A DNA stretch of 13,503 bases from Mageeibacillus sp. UBA1243 (GTDB taxonomy: Bacteria > Bacillota > Clostridia > UBA1212): positions 20,085 to 33,587 of the forward strand of contig DBWH01000053.1 of NCBI GenBank assembly GCA_002308595.1, given 5' to 3'. Shown here in pieces: positions 6,138-12,199 of the stretch (position 1 is its first letter; the number at the start of each line of letters is the position of its first letter). The position numbers and the translations under genes are program-made. Under the pieces are notes generated by a model. The model worked only from the letters and a program-made list of their open reading frames with translations. It was not told the origin of the DNA and ran no database searches.

Positions 6138-7679
6138 ATGAAAAAACTACTTATTCTTCTGATTTGCATCGGAATGCTGGCTTCATGCGGCATTATCAAC
6201 GCATTTGCCATCCCCGATAAAACATTTCACGGCGAGATTGCAAGAACAACCGAGACGCTTTACGAAGGCGTAACGTGCACACACATCTCGCTCGGTGCGG
6301 ATTCAAAATACAAGCAGCAGGAATTCTGGGTTATCGAGTTTGATCCGAGAGACACGAAGCTTGACCTTCAGGTCGCTTGCGGCGGACAGTACACCTCGAA
6401 GCTCATGACAGTTAAAAACACTGTTGAAAACTTTAAAGAAGCCAATAAAGACAAAGGTCTCGTTCCGATTACCGCTATAAACGGAGATCTTTGGATGGTG
6501 GCATACGCCCACGCAAGGATTGAAGGCAAAGGCACCGAATACAACGGATGCAAGGATGCGGTCGTAAAGCACGAGCTCACCATTCCGAGAGGCCTTGACA
6601 TGTACAACGGAGAGATCATCTCCAGCCCTCACACCGCGGCTGAGACCCCCTACGAAGGCGCTTTTGACGCTTTCGGCATCACTCCGGACGGAAGGACCAT
6701 ACTCGGAACACCCACTCTTACCATTAAGATGAACGACCTCACGAACACTTCCGTTAACGAAGTCAAGCTGACCGGTCTCAACAGACTCCCCGCGGACAAG
6801 GCTATCATGCTCTACTCCGATAAGATGGCTGCCGACAACGCCGCCCTTGACGATGCATACGAGATCGTCATCGACTGCGACTACGACTACGTCATCAAAC
6901 AGGGTGCCGTTATAAAAGGAAAAGTTACCGCCATCTGCAAGGAAGGCGACGAAAACCCGAAGATGCAGGAGAACCGCCTCATCCTCACGGCAAGGGGTGC
7001 AAGATACATCCCCAAAGTCGAAGGTATCAAAATAGGCGACGAGCTGGAATTTTCCTTTGAACTCAAAGGAAGCAAGAAGGACAATGCCATCTGGCAGGAA
7101 GTCACAAACATTGTCGGCGGCCACATGATTCTCGTACGCGACGGAAAACCGCAAACGTTAACTGACTCGAACAAGTATCCTGCGGCCATCATCGGAAACA
7201 CAGAAGACGGCAGGGTTATGTTCCTCGTCAACGACGGAAGACAGAGCGGCTACTCGATAGGTCTTATGATTGCCGATATGCCTGAAATCTGCAAGGCGCT
7301 CGGTTTTCAGAACTGCTTCCTCCTTGACGGCGGCGGAAGTACAACCCTCGTTAACGCCAATGAGCTCGGCAACTACGAAGTCGTAAACAGACCCAGTGAC
7401 AAGTTTGAAGACGGCACGTACGGAAGAGCCCGCACGGTTGTAAACTCAGTCATTCTCTCATACATTGACGAGACCCTGATTCCGACCGAGGCTCCCACAA
7501 CCACCCCGGAGCCCGAGGTTACAACAGCGCCCGCAACAGACGAACCGGCCGCAACGAATTCCTCAAGCGAGCAGACATCAAAGCCGAAGAGCGGATGCGG
7601 ATCTACGGTTGCAGGTCTCTCGGTTGCGTTTATGATCGTTGCCGCAGGAGTTATCGGCTACAGAAGAAAAGACAAATAA
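6138..7679 (+). CDS. Secreted phosphodiester glycosidase (NAGPA-domain protein) with C-terminal membrane anchor
   Basis: A 513-residue exported protein. Residues 1-24 are a Sec signal: KK, a hydrophobic core, then either a lipobox-like LASC (Cys17) or a type I site after NAFA (24). The NAGPA domain, related to the human lysosomal enzyme that uncovers mannose-6-phosphate, spans about 60-442: TAINGDLWM (112-120), IVGGHMILVRDG (325-336), VNDGRQSGYSIG (364-375) and LLDGGGSTTLV (395-405). In bacteria such proteins are thought to cleave sugar phosphodiesters on or near the cell surface; the substrate here is unknown. Residues about 445-483 form a Thr/Pro/Glu/Ala linker typical of wall-spanning spacers, followed by SGCGS, a hydrophobic helix (490-507) and the basic tail RRKDK. 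There is no LPXTG. The start has AGAAGG 4 bases upstream. Own promoter; the PAP2 gene follows after 57 bases on the same strand and may be co-transcribed. Confidence 0.88.
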   Translation: MKKLLILLICIGMLASCGIINAFAIPDKTFHGEIARTTETLYEGVTCTHISLGADSKYKQQEFWVIEFDPRDTKLDLQVACGGQYTSKLMTVKNTVENFKEANKDKGLVPITAINGDLWMVAYAHARIEGKGTEYNGCKDAVVKHELTIPRGLDMYNGEIISSPHTAAETPYEGAFDAFGITPDGRTILGTPTLTIKMNDLTNTSVNEVKLTGLNRLPADKAIMLYSDKMAADNAALDDAYEIVIDCDYDYVIKQGAVIKGKVTAICKEGDENPKMQENRLILTARGARYIPKVEGIKIGDELEFSFELKGSKKDNAIWQEVTNIVGGHMILVRDGKPQTLTDSNKYPAAIIGNTEDGRVMFLVNDGRQSGYSIGLMIADMPEICKALGFQNCFLLDGGGSTTLVNANELGNYEVVNRPSDKFEDGTYGRARTVVNSVILSYIDETLIPTEAPTTTPEPEVTTAPATDEPAATNSSSEQTSKPKSGCGSTVAGLSVAFMIVAAGVIGYRRKDK

Positions 7680-7694
7680 TTGCCTTGATATAGG

Positions 7695-7722
7695 AAAAAG
7701 CTATCGGAAGCCAAAGCTTTTT
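7695..7722 (+). other. AT-rich hairpin between the glycosidase and PAP2 genes
   Basis: AAAAAGCT (7695-7702) and AGCTTTTT (7715-7722) form an 8-bp perfect inverted repeat with a 12-base loop, directly before the AGAGGA ribosome binding site of the next gene. The stem is weak and the Us are inside it, so partial termination or RNA-end protection are both possible. Confidence 0.3.
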
Positions 7723-7736
7723 AGAGGACCTTAAAC

Positions 7737-8315
7737 ATGCCCTGGGAGATAAGTTTTCTCAATTCAATACAGACCGGTATCGCCAATCCCGTGCTTGACA
7801 CTTTCTTCAAGTACTTCACGCTTCTCGGCGAGCCCGTCGTGTTCATACTTTTCTGCCTGATTCTTCTTGTTCCTAAGAGGACGAGGAAGATGGGCATTCA
7901 GATCACGCTGGCGCTGCTTGGCGGTGTCATCATCGGAAATCTGATTTTAAAGAACGCTATTGCAAGGCCGAGGCCCTACACAATGCCCGGTGCGGCGATT
8001 GACGCTGTGCATCTGCTCATAAAGCAGCCTTCCGACTACTCGTTCCCGTCGGGACACGCGCTTGCTTCATTCAACGCGGCTCTGATCGTGTTTTACAACA
8101 ACAAACGCTGGGGCATCCTCGCCCTCTTCGGAGCAGTCGTGATGTCCTTCTCGAGGATGTACGTTTTCGTGCACTACCCGACGGATATCATCGGCGGCAT
8201 GCTGATTGCCGTGTTCTCGTCGCTCATCATGTACAACGTCTTCAAGGCGCTTTTTGCAAGGTACTCGTTTGAGCTTAAAAGACCGCTCGGCAAAAAATCC
8301 GCCAAGGCAAAATAA
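7737..8315 (+). CDS. PAP2-family membrane phosphatase
   Basis: An integral membrane phosphatase of the type 2 phosphatidic acid phosphatase superfamily, 192 residues. The three-part active site is complete: K72-X6-R79-P80 (KNAIARPRP), PSGH at 104-107, and S139-R140-X5-H146-X3-D150 (SRMYVFVHYPTD). Hydrophobic segments at about 30-46, 55-72, 108-120, 126-138 and 150-168 give the usual multi-pass arrangement with the active site facing outward. Bacterial members of this size dephosphorylate undecaprenyl diphosphate (BcrC-like) or phosphatidylglycerol phosphate; the sequence alone does not decide. The tail is basic (KKSAKAK). The ATG at 7737 has AGAGGA 8 bases upstream. It follows the phosphodiester glycosidase by 57 bases, so a shared envelope role is plausible. 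A strong terminator lies at 8332-8374. Confidence 0.92.
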   Translation: MPWEISFLNSIQTGIANPVLDTFFKYFTLLGEPVVFILFCLILLVPKRTRKMGIQITLALLGGVIIGNLILKNAIARPRPYTMPGAAIDAVHLLIKQPSDYSFPSGHALASFNAALIVFYNNKRWGILALFGAVVMSFSRMYVFVHYPTDIIGGMLIAVFSSLIMYNVFKALFARYSFELKRPLGKKSAKAK

Positions 8316-8331
8316 CTGTTTAAGTTAACCC

Positions 8332-8374
8332 AAAGGAGCGCCGCCCGCTTTGACACGGACGGCGCTCCTTTTAT
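8332..8374. terminator. Bidirectional terminator between the PAP2 and yigZ genes
   Basis: AAGGAGCGCCG (8333-8343) pairs perfectly with CGGCGCTCCTT (8360-8370), with CCG/CGG pairing extending inside, followed by TTTATAT. In the other direction AAAAGGAGC is followed by GCTCCTTTGGG, a weaker U-run. The two genes are convergent. Confidence 0.88.
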
Positions 8375-8392
8375 ATACGGCAGCTTTGACAG

Positions 8393-9073
8393 TCAGCCTT
8401 CTATGTGCTTAAAACACTTCTCTCCCGCCTCGAAAAGACACGTCGCGGAAGTTACGTCGTTTATCTCTGTCACAAGCCTGAAAACGTCCGAAGTCGGAAC
8501 AAACAGTTCCATTGTCACGTTCTCCTCAAACACAGGCTCACTCCTTAAAAGAGTGAATCCGTCAAGCACTTTCGTTATCCTTCCGTACTGGTCGTAACCG
8601 AACTTCAGCTTAAGGTTTCTCGCGGTCACCATGCGAATTCTGCCGGCCGCCGAAAGGCCGTCCGAGGCGGAGTTTGAGTAGGCTCTGGTGAGGCCTGAGG
8701 CGCCGAGAAGTATGCCGCCAAAGTACCTTGTCACCACGACGGCGACATCGACAATACCGCCCTTCGTTATTGCGTCAAGCACGGGCATACCGGCGGTTCC
8801 TTTGGGCTCGCCGTCGTCGGAGAATCGGATTGCCGGCACGGAGCCTCCGCCGACGCTGTAGGCGTATACGTTGTGCCTCGCATCGGGAAATTCGGCCTTT
8901 ATTTTCTGGACGAAAGCCATTGCCGCGTTCTCGGTTTCGACGTGCGCGCAGGACGCTATGAAGACAGATTTTTTCTCGGTAAAACGCGTCCTTGAGTCGC
9001 CGCACGTGACGTACGAGCGTTCGGGCGTGTTACTGTCCTCCTGTATTAATCTCATGAAAGATTCGTCTGTCAT
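8393..9073 (-). CDS. yigZ: YigZ/IMPACT family protein (UPF0029)
   Basis: A 226-residue cytoplasmic protein of the YigZ/YvyE family, related to the N-terminal domain of eukaryotic IMPACT, a translational regulator; the bacterial role is not settled. The family signatures DDGEPKGTAGMPVL (about 86-99) and VVVTRYFGGILLGASGLTRAY (about 112-132, in two parts) are intact, and the C-terminal 80 residues correspond to the ferredoxin-like DUF1949 domain. ATG 9073 is preceded by GGAG 6 bases upstream. An in-frame ATG at 9094 would add 7 residues but has no ribosome binding site; it overlaps a near-copy of the dispersed 12-mer. Transcribed divergently from prfC, another translation-related gene, from back-to-back promoters. 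Confidence 0.93.
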   Translation of the reverse strand: MTDESFMRLIQEDSNTPERSYVTCGDSRTRFTEKKSVFIASCAHVETENAAMAFVQKIKAEFPDARHNVYAYSVGGGSVPAIRFSDDGEPKGTAGMPVLDAITKGGIVDVAVVVTRYFGGILLGASGLTRAYSNSASDGLSAAGRIRMVTARNLKLKFGYDQYGRITKVLDGFTLLRSEPVFEENVTMELFVPTSDVFRLVTEINDVTSATCLFEAGEKCFKHIEG

Positions 9074-9091
9074 CAGCGTCTCCGTTTCGGG

Positions 9092-9126
9092 CATCGGCGT
9101 GTTTTTTCTGCGGATTGCATTGGCGT
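9092..9126 (-). repeat. Two degenerate copies of the dispersed 12-mer in the yigZ leader
   Basis: Read on the minus strand, ACGCCAATG (9126-9118) is an exact copy of the 9-base core, and AACACGCCGATG (9103-9092) matches the 12-mer at 11 of 12 positions. Both lie between the yigZ promoter and its ribosome binding site. Confidence 0.55.
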
Positions 9127-9139
9127 CATTTCGCGCTTC

Positions 9140-9168
9140 ATTTTACAATTCACCGGCGGCAAAATCAA
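9140..9168 (-). promoter_or_regulatory. Vegetative promoter of yigZ
   Basis: On the minus strand, TTGATT (9168-9163), 17 bases, TAAAAT (9145-9140). Its -35 is only 2 bp from the -35 of prfC. Confidence 0.75.
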
Positions 9169-9170
9169 TC

Positions 9171-9199
9171 TTGAATAATCCTCCTCATAATAATATAAT
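9171..9199 (+). promoter_or_regulatory. Vegetative promoter of prfC
   Basis: TTGAAT (9171-9176), 17 bases, TATAAT (9194-9199). Predicted start near 9206. The strongest plus-strand promoter of the window, back to back with the yigZ promoter. Confidence 0.85.
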
Positions 9200-9208
9200 A
9201 TAAGATTA

Positions 9209-9220
9209 CGCGGGCCCGCG
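9209..9220. promoter_or_regulatory. 12-bp GC palindrome at the start of the prfC transcript
   Basis: CGCGGGCCCGCG is a perfect palindrome a few bases past the predicted prfC start, in an otherwise AT-rich promoter. It could be an operator at +3 to +14. As RNA it has no loop, so a hairpin is unlikely. Confidence 0.4.
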
Positions 9221-9275
9221 CACGTTAAGTCGCGCATAAGCCCCGGAATTTGACTTTATTTCGGAGAAAACGCCA

Positions 9276-10868
9276 ATGAACAACCGCACTCTGGATCAGG
9301 AAATCAAACGCAGAAGAACGTTCGCGATCATATCGCATCCTGACGCAGGTAAGACAACAATGACAGAAAAATTGCTTCTCTACGGAGGCGCCATCAGGCT
9401 TGCCGGTTCCGTAAAGGCCAGAAAGACTGCCCGTCACGCGGTTTCCGACTGGATGGAAATTGAGAAGCAGCGCGGAATCTCCGTCACATCTTCGGTGCTC
9501 CAGTTTGAGTACAACGACTACTGCATCAACATCCTCGACACCCCCGGACACCAGGACTTCTCCGAGGACACCTACCGCACTCTTATGGCGGCCGACTCCG
9601 CGGTGATGCTCATCGACGGCGCCAAGGGCGTTGAGGCTCAGACCATAAAGCTTTTCCACGTCTGCAAAATGCGCGGCATACCGATCTTCACGTTTGTGAA
9701 CAAGATGGACCGTGCCGCCAAGAACCCCTTCGACCTCATGAAGGAGATTGAGGACGTGCTCGGCATATCATCCTACCCGATGAACTGGCCTATCGGCACG
9801 GACGGCGACTTCAAGGGAGTCTACGACAGGCGCAGCAACAAGGTCGAGCTTTTCGAAGGCGGAAACCACGGTATGTCTTTCGTCAATTCGAAGACAGGTT
9901 CCGTTGACGATCCGGAGTTCACGGAGCTCCTTGGCTCGTTCTACCACGACAGACTTAAAGAAGAAATCGAGCTTCTTGACATGGCTGGCGAGGAATTTGA
10001 TCTTAACAAGGTCCTCGGCGGTCAGCTCACACCCGTTTTTTTCGGCTCGGCAATGACAAACTTCGGCGTTCTGCCGTTCCTCGAGTCGTTCATTGAGATG
10101 GCGCCCTGCCCGCAGGAGCGCATTGCCGGCGACACGATTATCGACCCCGTGACGACCCCCTTCAGCGGCTTTATCTTCAAGATACAGGCCAATATGAATC
10201 CGGCGCACCGCGACAGGCTCGCTTTTATGAGAATCTGCTCCGGAAAGTTTGAGAAAGGCATGGAGGCGTTTCACGGTCAGGGAGACCACAAGGTCAAGCT
10301 CTCGCAGCCCACACAGTTTATGGCTCAGGAGAGAACCATTGTCGAGGAGGCCTACGCCGGCGACATAATAGGGCTTTTCGATCAGGGAGTTTTTCGCATT
10401 GGCGATACCATATCGGCAACGGACTCCCACCTGAAATACGACGACATCCCGATATTCCCCTCGGAGCATTTTGCAAGGGTCACTTTTGCGGATTCCATGA
10501 AGCGCAAGCAGTTCCAGAAGGGTATCGACCAGCTCGCGCAGGAAGGCGCAATTCAGGTCTTCAAGCAGCTTGACGTCGGTGTCGAGTCGCTCATTATAGG
10601 CGCTGTCGGCGTGCTGCAGTTCGAGGTGCTTGAGCACAGGCTGAAGAACGAATACAGCTGCCCCATCAAGATGAACATACTTCCGCACCACCACGCGCGC
10701 TGGATAGTTTCACAGATAAACGACCCCAGAAAGCTCACGCTCACAAGCCAGACGATGATGGCAACGGACACTGACGGAAACTTTGTACTCATTTTTGAGA
10801 ACGAGTGGGGCATCGACTGGACGCTCGACAAGAACAAGGGACTTGAGCTCGAGGATATAAAGAGATAA
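9276..10868 (+). CDS. prfC: Peptide chain release factor 3
   Basis: A GTPase of the EF-G-like translational family that removes RF1/RF2 from the ribosome after peptide release. Length 530 against 529 in E. coli. Nucleotide-binding motifs in order: P-loop SHPDAGKTT (20-28), switch I EKQRGISVTSS (63-73), DTPGHQD (88-94) and NKMD (142-145). Domain II follows at about 290-380, and the RF3-specific C-terminal domain includes GVLQFEVLEHRLKNEY. The RF3-type RGISVTSSV distinguishes it from EF-G (RGITI). The ATG at 9276 has CGGAG 9 bases upstream; its ATG is the end of an AACGCCAATG copy of the window's repeated word. The following lipoprotein gene begins 81 bases downstream with no terminator seen, so read-through is likely. 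Confidence 0.97.
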   Translation: MNNRTLDQEIKRRRTFAIISHPDAGKTTMTEKLLLYGGAIRLAGSVKARKTARHAVSDWMEIEKQRGISVTSSVLQFEYNDYCINILDTPGHQDFSEDTYRTLMAADSAVMLIDGAKGVEAQTIKLFHVCKMRGIPIFTFVNKMDRAAKNPFDLMKEIEDVLGISSYPMNWPIGTDGDFKGVYDRRSNKVELFEGGNHGMSFVNSKTGSVDDPEFTELLGSFYHDRLKEEIELLDMAGEEFDLNKVLGGQLTPVFFGSAMTNFGVLPFLESFIEMAPCPQERIAGDTIIDPVTTPFSGFIFKIQANMNPAHRDRLAFMRICSGKFEKGMEAFHGQGDHKVKLSQPTQFMAQERTIVEEAYAGDIIGLFDQGVFRIGDTISATDSHLKYDDIPIFPSEHFARVTFADSMKRKQFQKGIDQLAQEGAIQVFKQLDVGVESLIIGAVGVLQFEVLEHRLKNEYSCPIKMNILPHHHARWIVSQINDPRKLTLTSQTMMATDTDGNFVLIFENEWGIDWTLDKNKGLELEDIKR

Positions 10869-10949
10869 GTCCCAAGGCTGAAAAAAAGCGCATCAAAGCC
10901 CGGAGACGCCTGTTTTCGGGAAATATATGATGAAAAGGAGAAACAAATC

Positions 10950-12128
10950 ATGAAAAACATTTCAGCAAACATTAAAAAGAATATTGTCATTTCGATTATT
11001 ATCATCATTCTCCTTTCCATTATTATTGCAGCCCCCGGCTGCAGCAAGAAAGAAACACTCAAAACATACGCAACAGAAGACACAAGTTATATACTGAAGC
11101 TTGCCGATTACCGCAATCTCAAGCTCAAAAAGGACATTTCCGTAAGCGACGACGAAATCAACGACACCTTCCTTAAGGCTATTTCAGACATGTCCTCAAG
11201 GAACGATTTTTCGGCAGACCCCGCAGTCATTGACCCGAGCTTTGCAAAGCTGACGACTCTCGTTTCGGAGGACGCAGTGACTAAGAACGGCGACTTTATC
11301 TGCTTTGACTACAGCGGCGTGCTTGACGACAAGCCTCTTTCGGGCGGCGTAGCATCCTACCAGTTCACCTGGCTCGGCTCCGGTAATTATGTTTCAGGCA
11401 TAGAGGAAGGCATTGTGGGGCACACCGCAGGGGAGCCGTTTTCCATCACGGTTACGTTCCCGTCGTCCTACCCTCAGAACACCGATCTTCAGGGAAAAGA
11501 TGTCGTTTTCAACATCACAATCAGATATATTCTGCCCGGGATTACGGATGAATCCATTGGCGTGTTGAACGAGTACAACAAGATCGTTTTCGACGAGTCC
11601 AAGGTGAAAGACGACGACGTTTTCAAGCCCTCGTACGCCAATGCGGAAGAGTACAAAACCTACGTCAAATCCAAGCTCCGCGCAGACAAGGAGACTTCGT
11701 TCAGCAACAATCTCGAAGGCCTCATCATGGAGCAGCTTTACAAGACGAGCGAATTCGGCGAGGTGCCTCAGGACAGGATTGACTCTTTCAAGAAAAGCGT
11801 TGAGGACATTGCCGCGATGTACGGCGTCAGCACCGAGATTTACCTCTACTACGCTTACGCCGGAATGTCCATTAGCCAGTTTGACGAGCTTGCGAGGTTC
11901 CAGGTTTGCGCAAGGGGCATCTTCTCGGCAATCATCAAGGCTGAGAAAATGAGTATTTCCGAATCCGAATTCAAGGAGAAAGCCGCCATTATCGCCAAGA
12001 ACTACGAGTACGAATCCGTCGATGCTTTGATTGAGGCTGCCGGCAAGGAAAACGTATATAACTCTATCTACACAGACAAAGTGCTTACTCTCCTCAAGGA
12101 GTGCGTGACCTTCGAAGTTATCGAATAA
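10950..12128 (+). CDS. Trigger-factor-like FKBP prolyl isomerase lipoprotein
   Basis: A 392-residue protein that resembles trigger factor without its ribosome-binding domain and with an export signal instead. Residues 1-31 are a basic start, a long Ile-rich hydrophobic stretch (12-28) and APGC, a plausible though imperfect lipobox (Cys31). Residues about 112-194 fit an FKBP-type peptidyl-prolyl isomerase domain (KNGDFICFDYSG, GIEEGIVGHTAGE, FPSSYP, GKDVVFNITI). Residues about 230-390 fit the alpha-helical trigger factor C-terminal chaperone domain (EVPQDRIDSF, MYGVSTEIYLYYAYAGMS). Inference: a membrane-anchored foldase outside the cytoplasm, analogous to PrsA. AAGGAG lies 9 bases before the ATG. 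It follows prfC in the same direction. The 12-mer occurs inside the gene (11555-11566, reverse) and again overlapping the stop codon (12127-12138). Confidence 0.85.
   Translation: MKNISANIKKNIVISIIIIILLSIIIAAPGCSKKETLKTYATEDTSYILKLADYRNLKLKKDISVSDDEINDTFLKAISDMSSRNDFSADPAVIDPSFAKLTTLVSEDAVTKNGDFICFDYSGVLDDKPLSGGVASYQFTWLGSGNYVSGIEEGIVGHTAGEPFSITVTFPSSYPQNTDLQGKDVVFNITIRYILPGITDESIGVLNEYNKIVFDESKVKDDDVFKPSYANAEEYKTYVKSKLRADKETSFSNNLEGLIMEQLYKTSEFGEVPQDRIDSFKKSVEDIAAMYGVSTEIYLYYAYAGMSISQFDELARFQVCARGIFSAIIKAEKMSISESEFKEKAAIIAKNYEYESVDALIEAAGKENVYNSIYTDKVLTLLKECVTFEVIE
11555..11566 (-). repeat. Exact copy of the dispersed 12-mer inside a coding region
   Basis: CATTGGCGTGTT, the exact reverse complement of AACACGCCAATG, falls in the trigger-factor-like gene where it encodes part of ESIGVLN. 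Its partner in opposite orientation lies just past the gene at 12127-12138. Confidence 0.7.
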
Positions 12129-12138
12129 CACGCCAATG
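12127..12138 (+). repeat. Exact copy of the dispersed 12-mer overlapping a stop codon
   Basis: AACACGCCAATG begins with the last two bases of the TAA stop of the trigger-factor-like gene. With the next bases it reads AACACGCCAATG-NN-GCACCT, which is also what follows the copy at 6061, so these two copies agree at 18 of 20 positions. Both lie a similar distance (73 and 77 bases) before a plus-strand start codon. Confidence 0.75.
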
Positions 12139-12172
12139 AAGCACCTTCAATAAACTTTATCGTTTTTAACTT

Positions 12173-12187
12173 GGGGGCTGTTCCCCC
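12173..12187 (+). promoter_or_regulatory. GC hairpin abutting the ribosome binding site of the last gene
   Basis: GGGGG (12173-12177), a 5-base loop and CCCCC (12183-12187) end immediately before GGAGG (12188-12192), which is 7 bases from the ATG. The C arm could alternatively pair with the ribosome binding site itself. No U-tract follows, so this points to translational tuning and not termination. No convincing promoter was seen in the 71-base gap upstream. Confidence 0.45.
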
Positions 12188-12199
12188 GGAGGAATATAA

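Noticed and set aside
6303..7154. Long minus-strand frame of 283 codons opposite the phosphodiester glycosidase
   Set aside because: It mirrors a well-supported gene, has no ribosome binding site or recognisable domain, and arises from codon bias of the real strand.
9768..10694. Minus-strand frame of 308 codons opposite prfC
   Set aside because: prfC motifs are all intact on the plus strand; the antisense product resembles nothing known and lacks start signals.
11394..12131. Minus-strand frame of 245 codons opposite the trigger-factor-like gene
   Set aside because: Shadow frame with no ribosome binding site; the sense gene has a signal sequence, domains and a good start.
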